DNA from: Oscillospiraceae bacterium
GTDB lineage: Bacteria; Bacillota; Clostridia; Oscillospirales; Oscillospiraceae
Reading direction: 5' to 3'
Length of the DNA stretch: 59,927 nucleotides
Assembly: GCA_015067935.1 (NCBI GenBank)
Contig: SVLL01000003.1
Location: 1-59,927, forward strand
The position numbers and the translations under genes are program-made. Shown here one piece after another: positions 1 to 8,416 of this stretch (the stretch's first letter is position 1; the number at the start of each line of letters is the position of its first letter). Below the pieces are notes generated by a model that saw only the letters and a list, made by a program, of their open reading frames with translations, was not told where the DNA came from and did not search any database.

Positions 1-9
1 GAAATAGAA

Positions 10-42
10 AGAGAGCGAACTGAACAGGTCAATTCGCTCTCA
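10..42. other. Imperfect hairpin at window start
   Basis: GAGAGCGAA pairs with TTCGCTCTC around a 15-base loop. No U tract follows on either strand that would make it a clear terminator. It may be the end of a transcript that begins outside the window. Confidence 0.3.
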
Positions 43-89
43 AATCTACCGAAATATGGGCTTTTTCCGCTATATTTAGCTGAGTGTTG

Positions 90-194
90 AGGACTTTGAG
101 GTGTAGGTATCATCAATTTACTTATGTGCTGGTGAACGATCCTACGATGGGGTACGGAATTTTGATCGAGAATATGCTGGATGCAGCGGCATAG
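90..194 (+). pseudogene. Possible 3' remnant of an unrecognised gene
   Basis: An open frame without a credible start reads into TAG at 192-194 and ends in residues resembling a normal protein C-terminus (VNDPTMGYGILIENMLDAAA). A strong intrinsic terminator follows within four bases, as expected behind a real gene end. I do not recognise the family. It could be a decayed gene or the tail of a gene disrupted upstream. Confidence 0.25.
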
Positions 195-197
195 ATT

Positions 198-226
198 AAG
201 CCCACACCGTTTGGTGTGGGCTTTTG
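198..226 (+). terminator. Intrinsic terminator
   Basis: AAGCCCACACC and GGTGTGGGCTT form an 11-bp stem with a GTTT loop, followed by TTTT. It would end any transcript entering from the left edge of the window. Confidence 0.75.
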
Positions 227-253
227 GCGTAAGGGATATTTATCGGGTGACAA

Positions 254-331
254 TCAAGTGAGAAAACTGTTTTCAAGAATGCCCAAGCCGAACACGATGC
301 TTCCAAAGAGCAATAAATAAACAATAGCCAT
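254..331 (-). CDS. 25-residue single-span membrane peptide (small ORF)
   Basis: This tiny reading frame encodes about 25 residues, of which roughly 17 form a continuous hydrophobic stretch (VYLLLFGSIVFGLGIL), so it would be a single-pass membrane peptide. The start is chosen because a run of A's and AAGGAGG lies just upstream on the minus strand. A TATAAT-like sequence lies a further 60 bases upstream. It is transcribed divergently from the AraC regulator. I do not recognise it as a KdpF, CydX or toxin family member. The strong ribosome site is the main argument that it is real. Confidence 0.45.
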   Translation of the reverse strand: MAIVYLLLFGSIVFGLGILENSFLT

Positions 332-381
332 TTCATATCCTCCTTTTTTTGAAAAGCGGCTTTACTTAACGGATTTCCTTT

Positions 382-398
382 GCTATAATTATTATAGC
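382..398. promoter_or_regulatory. Palindromic TATAAT element between divergent genes
   Basis: GCTATAATTATTATAGC reads as a near-perfect palindrome and contains a TATAAT-type -10 hexamer on the minus strand and a similar one on the plus strand. It lies between the 25-residue membrane peptide and the AraC gene, so it may serve as a divergent promoter or operator. Its exact use is inferred. Confidence 0.35.
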
Positions 399-486
399 GC
401 GAAATACGAATATTGAAATAAAAATACCGACTGATTATATAATAATATCGCCAAGATTATTGTTTTTATGGAAGGATAGTTGCGCC

Positions 487-1380
487 GTGAAATTGCAAAT
501 CAAACGGAATATGATGGAAGAGGTTGAAGGTCTTTACAACGAATATCCCTATGCGTTTCATCATACGGATATGAGTGAGACTGCGGTGCCGTGGCACTGG
601 CATGAGGCTCTGGAATTTGGCTATGTGGCGGAAGGGCGTGTTAAGATATCCACTACCTCACGGACGCTGACCCTTGAAAAAGGTGAAGCTTACTTTACAA
701 ACAGCAATACTTTAACCACAGTGGAGAATATAGAAAGCTGTATTCTGGAGTCTCATTTGTTCCATCCCATTTTCTTAGGCGGGCATTTTAAAAGTGTATT
801 TGAAACCAAGTACCTGAATCCCGTGATCCAAAACAAAGAGATAGATATGCTGTGCATCCGCGGGGAAACAGATGCCCAGCGCAAGCTTTTGGGAAAACTG
901 CGGCAGCTCTCCCAGCTGCAATCCCAGCCGGATGTGGAATTCCAAACACGCAGCCTGCTCGGTGAGATCTGGCTGTTTCTGTTAAGCGTTATTCAGGAAG
1001 CGGACAGCAGCATATATCGCTCTGCGGCCAAAAACCCGGACCGTATTCTGACGATGATGGCCTTTATTCAGGAAAACTATGCGGACAGAATCACATTGGA
1101 GGAAATTGCCGATTCCGCATCCATCAGCACACGGGAATGCTTGCGCTGTTTCCGGGAATCCATTCGGCAATCTCCAATGGATTACCTGATCGAATACAGA
1201 GTCCGTATGGCCAAAAAGCTACTGGAGACAACAAATCTTTCCATTACGGAAATTGCACTTCGCTGTGGGTTCAACAGCAATTCCTATTTTACAAAAATAT
1301 TCCGCCGTAGCTGCGGCAAGACACCCAATGCTTACCGCAAGGAGCGGCAAAGTCTGGAAACGGCTGTTGCGCTGACATAA
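487..1380 (+). CDS. AraC-family transcriptional regulator
   Basis: This 297-residue protein has the usual two-part AraC layout. An N-terminal cupin-like sensor carries WHWHEALEFGYVAEG near residues 35-50. Two C-terminal helix-turn-helix motifs occupy roughly the last 100 residues (ITLEEIADSASIS, then LSITEIALRCGFNSNSYFTKIF). Such proteins bind DNA next to target promoters in response to a small ligand. I chose the GTG start because GGAAGGA lies ten bases upstream; a TTG lies 27 bases earlier and an ATG pair 27 bases later. The next gene on the strand, about 100 bases on, encodes a TPR protein and is a plausible target. The ligand is unknown. Confidence 0.9.
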   Translation: MKLQIKRNMMEEVEGLYNEYPYAFHHTDMSETAVPWHWHEALEFGYVAEGRVKISTTSRTLTLEKGEAYFTNSNTLTTVENIESCILESHLFHPIFLGGHFKSVFETKYLNPVIQNKEIDMLCIRGETDAQRKLLGKLRQLSQLQSQPDVEFQTRSLLGEIWLFLLSVIQEADSSIYRSAAKNPDRILTMMAFIQENYADRITLEEIADSASISTRECLRCFRESIRQSPMDYLIEYRVRMAKKLLETTNLSITEIALRCGFNSNSYFTKIFRRSCGKTPNAYRKERQSLETAVALT

Positions 1381-1478
1381 TAGGCCAGACCCATCGTGGG
1401 GCAGGTGTGAAATCCTTGCCGCTCGCCCGCAAAACAGCGGCGCATATCTTGGTCATTAAACAAAAAGGTGGTGCGTAT

Positions 1479-2207
1479 ATGGAAAGTCAACCCATTGACT
1501 ATGAAAGTGCGGAATTTGCCCTGCGGCAGAGCTGGGAAATTCATCGACAGGCGTTCGGTCCCATTCTGGAGCCGGCATTTACGGAGAATCCGCAGGTTCG
1601 TATTTTGCTGATCAATGCGCTGAATCATATCAGCCGTCGGGATGTAAAAAGGGGAATGGAGCTGCTCAAGGAGCTGCAGCCATACTGCATCTATGACGAG
1701 GACAAAGCCGCTTGGGCGTTTTTTGTGGGGCTTTGCTTTGAAATGGGCGGCGCGAGGGAGCAGATGCTGCAGTGGTATGAAAAGGCGGGAGAAATCGGGC
1801 ATCGGTTTTATCTGCCATACTTAAAGCTGGCAAAGGCGGCGCACGGTGCGGCACAGTTTGAAAAGGCGAGGGATTATTATAAAACCGCCATTTCCTGCTT
1901 GCTGGAGATGGATGAAAAGGACCGGGATGAAGTCATTCTGGGCGCGGCTTATACCAATTTGACCTCCTGTCTGACGATGCTCCATCAATATCCTGCGGCG
2001 GAAAAGGCTTGGCAGGAGGCGCAAAAGTATCCGGCTCAACCCGGCGCGGATGCCACAGCAGCAATTCTGTATGCGGCGATGGGCAATGGGGAAAAGACCG
2101 CGGAGCACATCCGGGGATTGAGCGAAAAATTCCCGGCTTGGGTGGAGCAGACCCGGCAGATGACCCAACAGATTCTCAGCGGAACACACCCCGATTTCCC
2201 AAATTAG
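1479..2207 (+). CDS. Tetratricopeptide-repeat-like protein
   Basis: The 242-residue product is soluble and almost entirely helical, with repeated Ala/Leu/Tyr-rich helix pairs (for example FYLPYLKLAKAAHGAAQFEKARDYY split over two helices) typical of TPR scaffolds that mediate protein contacts. No catalytic motif is visible. The ATG is preceded by AAAGGTGG; an in-frame TTG/ATG further upstream lacks a good ribosome site. It sits 98 bases behind the AraC regulator with no terminator between them and ends at a strong terminator, so the two may be co-transcribed. Its partner is unknown. Confidence 0.75.
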   Translation: MESQPIDYESAEFALRQSWEIHRQAFGPILEPAFTENPQVRILLINALNHISRRDVKRGMELLKELQPYCIYDEDKAAWAFFVGLCFEMGGAREQMLQWYEKAGEIGHRFYLPYLKLAKAAHGAAQFEKARDYYKTAISCLLEMDEKDRDEVILGAAYTNLTSCLTMLHQYPAAEKAWQEAQKYPAQPGADATAAILYAAMGNGEKTAEHIRGLSEKFPAWVEQTRQMTQQILSGTHPDFPN

Positions 2208-2212
2208 GCAAT

Positions 2213-2247
2213 ACAAAAACGGAAACCTCAAAAAGGTTTCCGTTTTT
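2213..2247 (+). terminator. Intrinsic terminator
   Basis: CGGAAACCT and AGGTTTCCG form a stem with a short A-rich loop, followed by TTTTTT. It separates the TPR gene from the TIR gene, which therefore needs its own promoter. Confidence 0.85.
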
Positions 2248-2277
2248 TACTTTTGATGGGAATACTGCCGCTTTTTC

Positions 2278-2305
2278 TTGCTTTTTTGTCATCTTATGCT
2301 ATAAT
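2278..2305 (+). promoter_or_regulatory. Promoter of the TIR/cupin pair
   Basis: TTGCTT at 2278-2283 and TATAAT at 2300-2305 are separated by 16 bases, 31 bases before the TIR start. The sequence covering the -35 is shared with the promoter of the AEC carrier gene. Confidence 0.6.
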
Positions 2306-2336
2306 AAAGAAAAAATCGCATCATAAGGAGGCTAGT

Positions 2337-3629
2337 ATGAATAAGCACGGCGTTTTTATCAGCTATCGGCACAAAGACTGGGCACTGGCCGGACGCATCT
2401 ATGATTTCTTTGATGCGAAAGGAATGCGCCCCTTTTTGTACACCGAATCGATGCATCAGGGCCATTTTCAAGAACAGCTACGGCAAGAAATTCTGCAGGC
2501 ACCTTACTATCTTTGCGTTTTGACAGAAAATACATTTGCTCCGGATACAGAAAATGCTTCGGATAGACCCTATGGTTGGGTATATAAGGAGCTGGAGATT
2601 GCCCTGACTGATCCGGACAAAAAGATTTTGATGGTCGCGGAAAAAGGCTTCCAGTGGCCGGCATATCTACCGGTGCAAATAAACACCCAGCACAGAATCC
2701 GCGATTTCCATTTTGATTCTGTGGAGTCTGCTACTTTTCGGAATCAGATGGAGAAGCTCTGGCGTAAGAACATCGAGCGCGACAAGCTGTCCGGAGTTTT
2801 GGATTGGCGGCAGCAGATTTTTACTGCCAATAATGTCTGCATGATGAAGCGTGAGCAGATTGAGAAGGAACTGGCACCGTTGGCAGATCGTTTTGGTTGG
2901 GATCTCATCGCTGCCCTGAAGGAAAACAGAGAATATGAAGGCGAGAACCGCATTCGCTCGATTCGCATGTCCTGCTATGCTGCCAGCATTATCTTTACAC
3001 CTGAGCAGAATAAGGTGGATATGCGTGCTTTTGATAAGCATCTGATGGCAAAACTGTTTGGTTGGCTTTTAAAGGATCCGGATTTTAATATGGAGATTAT
3101 CATCAACGCTCCCGGCAGCACCGCTATGTGGGATGCCATTACCCGAAAAAAGCTGGGAAACAGTTCGCAGGAAATCTGCCCGGAGGATATTTTTTACAGC
3201 TCTTACGGCAGTATTACCCATCTGATACAAAACAATCCCGTTTTTACCAAGGCCTATGAGGATAATCGCTTCAACTTTATGGTGACAGAGAATATGCTGC
3301 CCTATGCTCTGTTCCATGTGGAGTATAAAACAGAATTTGAAGAATACAGTTATATCAAGGTGGATCTGTATTCCGAAGGCCTAACTTCCAATATGGACCG
3401 CCGCTGTATGATGATTTTTAAGCGGGATGATCCTCAAAACTACAATTTCTTCGTGGAACGCTACAACTATACACGAGATGCCCGACAGTCGGGAGAACTG
3501 ATTCGGCAGCACCATGTGCAATGGATGCAGGAATGGGAGGAACTGAAGAAGCAGAAGGAGGGGGCAAATGGAATCTTTGGAATTTATCCGCGGCGCGAAC
3601 ATAAATCAGGCACTGGAGAAGAAGTATAG
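2337..3629 (+). CDS. TIR-domain protein with an unrecognised C-terminal domain
   Basis: The first ~130 of 430 residues form a TIR fold. FISYRHKDWALA at residues 7-18 is box 1, and WVYKELEIAL at 81-90 matches the alpha-C helix that carries the catalytic glutamate of NAD-cleaving TIR enzymes, here most likely Glu85. The remaining ~300 residues contain alternating beta/alpha segments (RIRSIRMSCYAASIIF, EIIINAPGSTAMWDAI, RRCMMIFKRDDPQNYNFFV), but I cannot name the fold. AAGGAGG precedes the ATG. The end of the gene overlaps the following cupin gene by 62 bases. Bacterial TIR proteins often act in anti-phage defence by depleting NAD or making NAD-derived signals; that role is inferred here, not shown. 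Confidence 0.85.
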   Translation: MNKHGVFISYRHKDWALAGRIYDFFDAKGMRPFLYTESMHQGHFQEQLRQEILQAPYYLCVLTENTFAPDTENASDRPYGWVYKELEIALTDPDKKILMVAEKGFQWPAYLPVQINTQHRIRDFHFDSVESATFRNQMEKLWRKNIERDKLSGVLDWRQQIFTANNVCMMKREQIEKELAPLADRFGWDLIAALKENREYEGENRIRSIRMSCYAASIIFTPEQNKVDMRAFDKHLMAKLFGWLLKDPDFNMEIIINAPGSTAMWDAITRKKLGNSSQEICPEDIFYSSYGSITHLIQNNPVFTKAYEDNRFNFMVTENMLPYALFHVEYKTEFEEYSYIKVDLYSEGLTSNMDRRCMMIFKRDDPQNYNFFVERYNYTRDARQSGELIRQHHVQWMQEWEELKKQKEGANGIFGIYPRREHKSGTGEEV

Positions 3630-3990
3630 GCAGTATTTGACCGGTCATCTTCAGTATCCGCAGGAGCATCTGGAACATATTGACGATGATATTGAAATCG
3701 GAATTTCTTATTATCAGGCGTTTACGGCGGATACGCCTCATAAGCATCCCATAGCAACGGAACACGGCTATGTGCTGCAGGGGAGCATCAAGGTGTTGGT
3801 TTTAGGCGAGGAACCGCAGGAATATCAATTTGATGCAGGAGACTTTTTCGTACTGCGGCCGGGCGTGGGTTACGCCACAAAAAATGCCCCCGGCACAAAA
3901 ATACTGTTTGTGAAAGCTCCGGGTATTAACGATAAAACAATCATTCCGCTTACGGATGCATTGACCGAATGGGCCGGTAGCTGGGATTGA
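3568..3990 (+). CDS. Cupin-domain protein
   Basis: This 140-residue protein is a single small beta-barrel cupin. HKHPIATEHGYVLQGSIKVLV near residues 53-73 gives the first cupin motif with its metal-binding histidines and glycine turn, and FDAGDFFVLRPGVGYATKN the second. Cupins bind metals or small molecules and may act as isomerases, oxygenases or sensors. The start lies inside the TIR gene but has a strong GGAGGGGG site seven bases upstream, so the 62-base overlap is real and suggests coupled translation. Substrate unknown. Confidence 0.85.
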   Translation: MESLEFIRGANINQALEKKYRQYLTGHLQYPQEHLEHIDDDIEIGISYYQAFTADTPHKHPIATEHGYVLQGSIKVLVLGEEPQEYQFDAGDFFVLRPGVGYATKNAPGTKILFVKAPGINDKTIIPLTDALTEWAGSWD

Positions 3991-4062
3991 CCGGCGCGGC
4001 CGGAATATGCCCCTGCAGGACGGGCGGTTTATTGATTCGCAAAATGTGGCATTGCTATAATA

Positions 4063-4089
4063 GGCGGGGGCTTGCTCCCGCCGCTTTTT
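4063..4089 (+). terminator. Intrinsic terminator after the cupin gene
   Basis: GGCGGG and CCCGCC form a GC-rich stem, followed by GCTTTTT. It ends the TIR/cupin transcript. Confidence 0.7.
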
Positions 4090-4090
4090 C

Positions 4091-4119
4091 TTGCTTTTTG
4101 CAGGAAAAGTGTTTATAAT
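4091..4119 (+). promoter_or_regulatory. Promoter of the AEC carrier gene
   Basis: TTGCTT at 4091-4096 and TATAAT at 4114-4119 are separated by 17 bases. The 19 bases covering the -35 (4081-4099) are identical to 2268-2286 ahead of the TIR gene. Confidence 0.65.
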
Positions 4120-4154
4120 GCAAGCAATACAAAAAATGGTGATAGGAGGTAGCT

Positions 4155-5099
4155 ATGGGTATTTTCACCGCGACCCTCAGCCAGACGGCCTTTCTGTTTT
4201 TATTCATCCTTTTGGGATACATTCTCGCAAAAGGAAAATTTGTTCCGGATAATTCCCAAACGGTTCTGTCCAAGCTGGAAAACTGCGTGTTCATTCCGGC
4301 ATTGGTTTTGGGGACCTTTATGGGCAATTTCACTGTGGAGAAGCTCTCCTCCGCATGGGGCTTGCTGTTAGGCAGCCTTTTGCTGGCGGTGATCGCTACG
4401 GGTGTGAGCCTTGTATGCGTGCGCTTTTGCAGTAAGGATCAGTATGAAAGAAATATTTATACATACGGTTTGTGCTTCTCCAACTTCGGCTTTATGGGCA
4501 ATGCGGTGGTCAGTGCCCTGTTCCCGGAGGTTTTTTTGGAGTATCTGATATTCACATTGCCCCTTTGGACGATGATTTATCTCTGGGGCGTTCCGGTACT
4601 GCTGATGGGCGACAGCGAAAGTAAGCCCGGCTGGAAGAAAAGACTGAAAAACTTTGCAAATCCTATGTTTGTATGCATGCTTTTGGGTATGGTGATCGGC
4701 CTGCTGAAGATTCCGGTGCCGGAGTTTATCAGCGGTGCGGTTTCGGCTGCAGGCAGCTGTATGTCGCCTATGGCGATGCTGCTGACCGGTATGACCATCG
4801 CTCAGTTTGATCTGGGTTCGATTTTGCGGATCAAGGGTGTGTATATGGTTACAGCATTGCGGCTGGTTGTGTTTCCTGCCGTTTTTCTGGGGATTATGGC
4901 GTTGTGTCCGCTGCCGGAAACCTTTGCCACCTGCGCGATTTGTTCCCTCGCCATGCCCTTGGGCTTAAATACGATCATTATCCCCGGTGCTCTTGGAAAG
5001 GACACCAAGGTGGCATCCGGTATGGCGGTGGTTTCTCACATTCTGGCGTGCCTGACGATCCCGGTTGTATTTATGATTTTTGCGTGGATGCGCGGATAA
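4155..5099 (+). CDS. Auxin efflux carrier (AEC) family transporter
   Basis: The 314-residue protein has about ten hydrophobic spans arranged as two halves, the layout of the AEC/BASS-like family. N-terminal FLFILLGYILAKGKFVPDNS and the later LGMVIGLLKIPVPEFI and ACLTIPVVFMIF segments are typical of bacterial members, which export or import small organic acids such as malate or malonate in various species. AGGAGGTAGCT precedes the ATG. It is a single-gene unit with its own promoter and a shared convergent terminator. The substrate cannot be read from sequence. Confidence 0.85.
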   Translation: MGIFTATLSQTAFLFLFILLGYILAKGKFVPDNSQTVLSKLENCVFIPALVLGTFMGNFTVEKLSSAWGLLLGSLLLAVIATGVSLVCVRFCSKDQYERNIYTYGLCFSNFGFMGNAVVSALFPEVFLEYLIFTLPLWTMIYLWGVPVLLMGDSESKPGWKKRLKNFANPMFVCMLLGMVIGLLKIPVPEFISGAVSAAGSCMSPMAMLLTGMTIAQFDLGSILRIKGVYMVTALRLVVFPAVFLGIMALCPLPETFATCAICSLAMPLGLNTIIIPGALGKDTKVASGMAVVSHILACLTIPVVFMIFAWMRG

Positions 5100-5126
5100 A
5101 AGGGAAAATGCGTTTTTAAATAGTGC

Positions 5127-5170
5127 GACCCCCAAACTGTCAAGCTTTCCTTTGACGGTTTGGGGGTTGT
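5127..5170. terminator. Bidirectional terminator
   Basis: CCCCCAAACTGTCAA and TTGACGGTTTGGGGG form a long stem with a T-rich flank to the right. It lies between the convergent AEC carrier and YitT genes and probably serves both. Confidence 0.75.
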
Positions 5171-5213
5171 TTGGCACGCTGAAGGCCGGGATTTTCCGGC
5201 TTTTTATATACGG

Positions 5214-6128
5214 TTAATAGGCATCGATCCGACCGCCGATATTGCTGCCGAAGTGATAAGTGCCCTGCACCTTTACGCCATCGGAGAAATAGATGAAGGT
5301 GTCCGGGTGCTTTTTCATGGTGGACATAAACTCACCCATATTTCTGCTGTTGAGCACGGTCACAACCATGGAATAGGCATCACCGGAATACATACCGGTC
5401 GCCTCCAGAATGGTAGCACTGTGCTGATACTTAACGAGAATTTCATCCCGGATTACCTCCGGCGTTTTGGTGATGATTTTGACCTCAACCGCATAACGCT
5501 CCTTCCGCAGCAGGGAAGAGGTGGTCCATTCGAACACAAAAATCTGGATAATGGAAAGCAAAATGCTGGTCAGATCCCAATAAACGAAATAGGAGCAGAG
5601 AATCACTGTGTAGCAGATAATGCTGATGATGCGCTCTACATTGAAATTCGGCTTTTTTTGATTTACAAGGCATGCCACAATGTCGATGCCCCCGGTAGAG
5701 CAGCCGATTTTCAGCATCATACCGGTGCAGATGCCCAGAGATACACCGGAGAATACGGCTGCAATCAGCCGGTAGCCAATCTGTTCGCCGGCGGTAAGAC
5801 CTTCCGGAATGAAGGTGTAGAAATCCAGATTTTCCAGGACGATGACACCGAAGGAGTCAAACAGAATGAACGCAATGACATAAAAGACATATCGCTTTTT
5901 CAGGAAAATCCACGCCAGCACCATAAGGGGGAGATTGATGGCCAGCTTGAACCAACCGATATTGATTCCGGTGATTTCGTACAGAATCGTACTGATGCCA
6001 TCCACCCCACTGGGGGAAAAATTTGAGGGCAGAACGAAGACATACAGCGAGACATAGGAGATGGTGACGGCGCAAAGCATCATCAGAATACATTTCAACT
6101 CATATAAAAGGGGACTTTGTTTTTCCAT
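5214..6128 (-). CDS. YitT-family membrane protein (DUF161/DUF2179)
   Basis: The 304-residue product has five or six N-terminal spans (the YitT domain, including SGVSLGICTGMMLKIGCSTGGIDIVA) and a soluble C-terminal DUF2179 domain with HSATILEATGMYSG and TFIYFSDGVKVQGTYH. These proteins are widespread in Firmicutes; their function is poorly defined. The start follows an AGAGGTG ribosome site; an upstream in-frame ATG 93 bases earlier would invade the LysR promoter. It is divergent from the LysR gene, so the regulator may control it. Confidence 0.88.
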   Translation of the reverse strand: MEKQSPLLYELKCILMMLCAVTISYVSLYVFVLPSNFSPSGVDGISTILYEITGINIGWFKLAINLPLMVLAWIFLKKRYVFYVIAFILFDSFGVIVLENLDFYTFIPEGLTAGEQIGYRLIAAVFSGVSLGICTGMMLKIGCSTGGIDIVACLVNQKKPNFNVERIISIICYTVILCSYFVYWDLTSILLSIIQIFVFEWTTSSLLRKERYAVEVKIITKTPEVIRDEILVKYQHSATILEATGMYSGDAYSMVVTVLNSRNMGEFMSTMKKHPDTFIYFSDGVKVQGTYHFGSNIGGRIDAY

Positions 6129-6171
6129 AGGGCACCTCTTTCTGTGTTTTGTTGGAATTTTAACACAAAGG

Positions 6172-6200
6172 TTGACAATTGTAAAAATCGGATTTATACT
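6172..6200 (+). promoter_or_regulatory. Promoter of the LysR gene
   Basis: TTGACA at 6172-6177 and TATACT at 6195-6200 are separated by 17 bases, 42 bases before the start. The divergent YitT gene begins only 44 bases to the left, so the two promoters must overlap or abut, as is usual for LysR regulators and their targets. Confidence 0.75.
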
Positions 6201-6241
6201 CTTGCTATGAAAATAATTCACAATAGAAAGGAAGAAAAGGC

Positions 6242-7087
6242 TTGGACGCGCAGAAAGTGAAGCTTTTTTTGTTGGTAGCCAAATACAGGAACTTTACTGC
6301 AGTGGCAAAGGATTTCTCTTACACGCCCTCCGCTGTGTCCCATATGGCAGATGCGCTGGAGACGGAATTGGGCATAAAGCTCTTCATACGGACCAATAAG
6401 GGAGTGCGCCTGACAGAGGAAGGGAACAAAATGTACGATAGCTTTCTCAGCCTTGCCAATGCCCAGGAGGCACTCCTGCAAAATGCCGCCGCCTTGGCGG
6501 CCCAGCATAAGCATATTTTGCGCATCGGTACCTATTCGAGCATTGCACTGCATGTCTTGCCGGGGATTTTGCAAAACTTCAAGCAAGAGTACCCATTCGT
6601 GAAAACGACCATCACTGTGGATGACTATATGCAGGAATGGCTGAAACAGGGCATTGTGGATGTGATCCTGGCAGATGAGCAGGTAGGGGATGAACTGTGG
6701 ATCCCCCTTCTGGAGGATGCATATGTGGCGGTTGTTCCGGAAAACGAATTTGCAAATCAAGAGGAGATCAGCGTGGAGGAGCTTTACAGATGCACCTTTA
6801 TTAAGTCCTCGGAGATGCTGCTGGAAAAGTATCTGGATTACAGCCGCTTCGGTGATATTATTGAGGTGAAATCGGTGGAAGATAATTCGCTGATTTTTAT
6901 GGTCAAGGAAAAACTGGGCATTACCATTTTGCCCAACCTGAGTATCCATCACCTGCCGGAGGGCGTAAAGGCCCTGCGCCTGAAGCCCGGTCTGAAGCGC
7001 ACCATTGGTGTCAGCTATGATCCCAAACGGGCGTCCTGGGCTTGTGAGCGTTTTGTACGGCATATCAAAAAGCTGACCTGGGCGTAA
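6242..7087 (+). CDS. LysR-family transcriptional regulator
   Basis: The 281-residue protein begins with a winged helix-turn-helix (residues 1-60: VKLFLLVAKYRNFTAVAKDF, TPSAVSHMADALETELGIKL) and continues with the two-lobed periplasmic-binding-like effector domain (from about residue 90). Translation is proposed to start at TTG behind GAAAGGAAGAAAAGG because this gives the canonical LysR N-terminus and no ATG is available nearby. It is divergent from yitT. The effector is unknown. Confidence 0.9.
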   Translation: MDAQKVKLFLLVAKYRNFTAVAKDFSYTPSAVSHMADALETELGIKLFIRTNKGVRLTEEGNKMYDSFLSLANAQEALLQNAAALAAQHKHILRIGTYSSIALHVLPGILQNFKQEYPFVKTTITVDDYMQEWLKQGIVDVILADEQVGDELWIPLLEDAYVAVVPENEFANQEEISVEELYRCTFIKSSEMLLEKYLDYSRFGDIIEVKSVEDNSLIFMVKEKLGITILPNLSIHHLPEGVKALRLKPGLKRTIGVSYDPKRASWACERFVRHIKKLTWA

Positions 7088-7101
7088 AATACCGGATTCG
7101 C

Positions 7102-7129
7102 TTGCATTTTTACCGTAATATGGTATGAT
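7102..7129 (+). promoter_or_regulatory. Promoter of the HD hydrolase operon
   Basis: TTGCAT at 7102-7107 and TATGAT at 7124-7129 are separated by 16 bases, 22 bases before the start codon. Confidence 0.55.
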
Positions 7130-7151
7130 AAGGAAAAAAGGAGGACTTTTT

Positions 7152-8399
7152 ATGGCAAAAGAACAGCTTTCCAATGAACTGTCCGCACGGATGGAGCAGG
7201 AAAAGAATGCGCGCAGCTTTGCAGATCATTCCTGCCACGATACTTCGGCGATTCGCCGGCATCACAATAAGCCCGCTCCCGTTTGGCGTCCCAATTTCGC
7301 AAAGGACATTGACCGGATTCTGTACAGTCCCTACTACAACCGCTACACCGATAAGACGCAGGTGTTTTCCCTGACGAAAAATGACGACATTACCCGCAGA
7401 TCGCTGCATGTGCAGCTGGTGTCCCGGATCGCCCGGACCATCGGTCGGGCTCTGAATCTGAACCTTGACCTGATTGAAGCCATTGCGCTGGGCCACGATA
7501 TCGGGCACACTCCCTTCGCCCACTGCGGTGAGGTGTATCTGAATGAACTCTACAACAGCCATACCGGACGGTTTTTCAATCATAACATCCACTCCGCTCG
7601 GGTGCTGGACAAGATTTTTCCGCTCAACCTGACATTGCAGACCCTGTCCGGCATTGCCGGTCACAACGGTGAAATTGAGCTGGCGGAGTATCACCCCGTT
7701 CCCCTGAAAAGCTTTGAGGAATTTGAGGCGGAGCTGGAAAAAGCGTACACCATCAAGGGCTATGCCAACAAGATCCAGCCCAATACGCTGGAAGGCAATG
7801 TGGTGCGTATTTCCGACATTATTGCGTATCTGGGCAAGGACCGCCAGGACGCTGCCAGCATCAAGATGGTGGACAACCGCCAGTTTTCCGATTCCATCAT
7901 CGGCGGCATTAACTCCGAAATCATCAATAACCTTGTGGTGAATATCATTGAAAACAGCTACGGACATCCCTATATCAAGATGGACGCGGAGCATTTTCAG
8001 GCAGTGCAGACCTTTAAGAAGGAAAATTATGCTATGATCTATGCCACAGAGCCGGGCCGTCCCATCCTGAACCGGGTGGTCAAGCCGATGATGCAGGAGA
8101 TCTATGAGCAGCTGTTGGAGGATCTGATTCAGGATAAGCAAAGCTCGCCCATCCTGCTCCACCATGTGGACTATGTGAATCAGACCAGCTATCCCCGTGA
8201 GGTGCGCTACGGCAAGGGCGAACCCAATCAGATCGTGGTGGACTATATTGCCAGTATGACCGACGATTATTTGATCGATCTGCACCGGTATCTGTTCCCC
8301 AACAGCAATTATTATGTGGAATACACCGGCTATTTCGGTGACCTCTACGAGCAGCGCGGCCGCATCAGCGGTCAGCTGACTTGGGATGAGCCCGTGTAA
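7152..8399 (+). CDS. dGTPase-like HD-domain phosphohydrolase
   Basis: The 415-residue protein carries the HD metal-binding pattern of deoxyguanosine triphosphate triphosphohydrolases: His86 in RRSLHVQLVSRIARTIGRAL, then the His115-Asp116 pair in ALGHDIGHTPFAHCGE, and LSGIAGHNGE downstream. NTD at the N-terminus (RPNFAKDIDRILYSPYYNRY, KTQVF) also matches the Dgt family. Members hydrolyse dNTPs to nucleosides and tripolyphosphate and can influence dNTP pools. AAAAGGAGGAC precedes the ATG. A lipoprotein gene follows 17 bases later, so the two are probably co-transcribed. Substrate preference is not predictable. Confidence 0.85.
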   Translation: MAKEQLSNELSARMEQEKNARSFADHSCHDTSAIRRHHNKPAPVWRPNFAKDIDRILYSPYYNRYTDKTQVFSLTKNDDITRRSLHVQLVSRIARTIGRALNLNLDLIEAIALGHDIGHTPFAHCGEVYLNELYNSHTGRFFNHNIHSARVLDKIFPLNLTLQTLSGIAGHNGEIELAEYHPVPLKSFEEFEAELEKAYTIKGYANKIQPNTLEGNVVRISDIIAYLGKDRQDAASIKMVDNRQFSDSIIGGINSEIINNLVVNIIENSYGHPYIKMDAEHFQAVQTFKKENYAMIYATEPGRPILNRVVKPMMQEIYEQLLEDLIQDKQSSPILLHHVDYVNQTSYPREVRYGKGEPNQIVVDYIASMTDDYLIDLHRYLFPNSNYYVEYTGYFGDLYEQRGRISGQLTWDEPV

Positions 8400-8416
8400 G
8401 AAAAGGAGAGAAAGAG

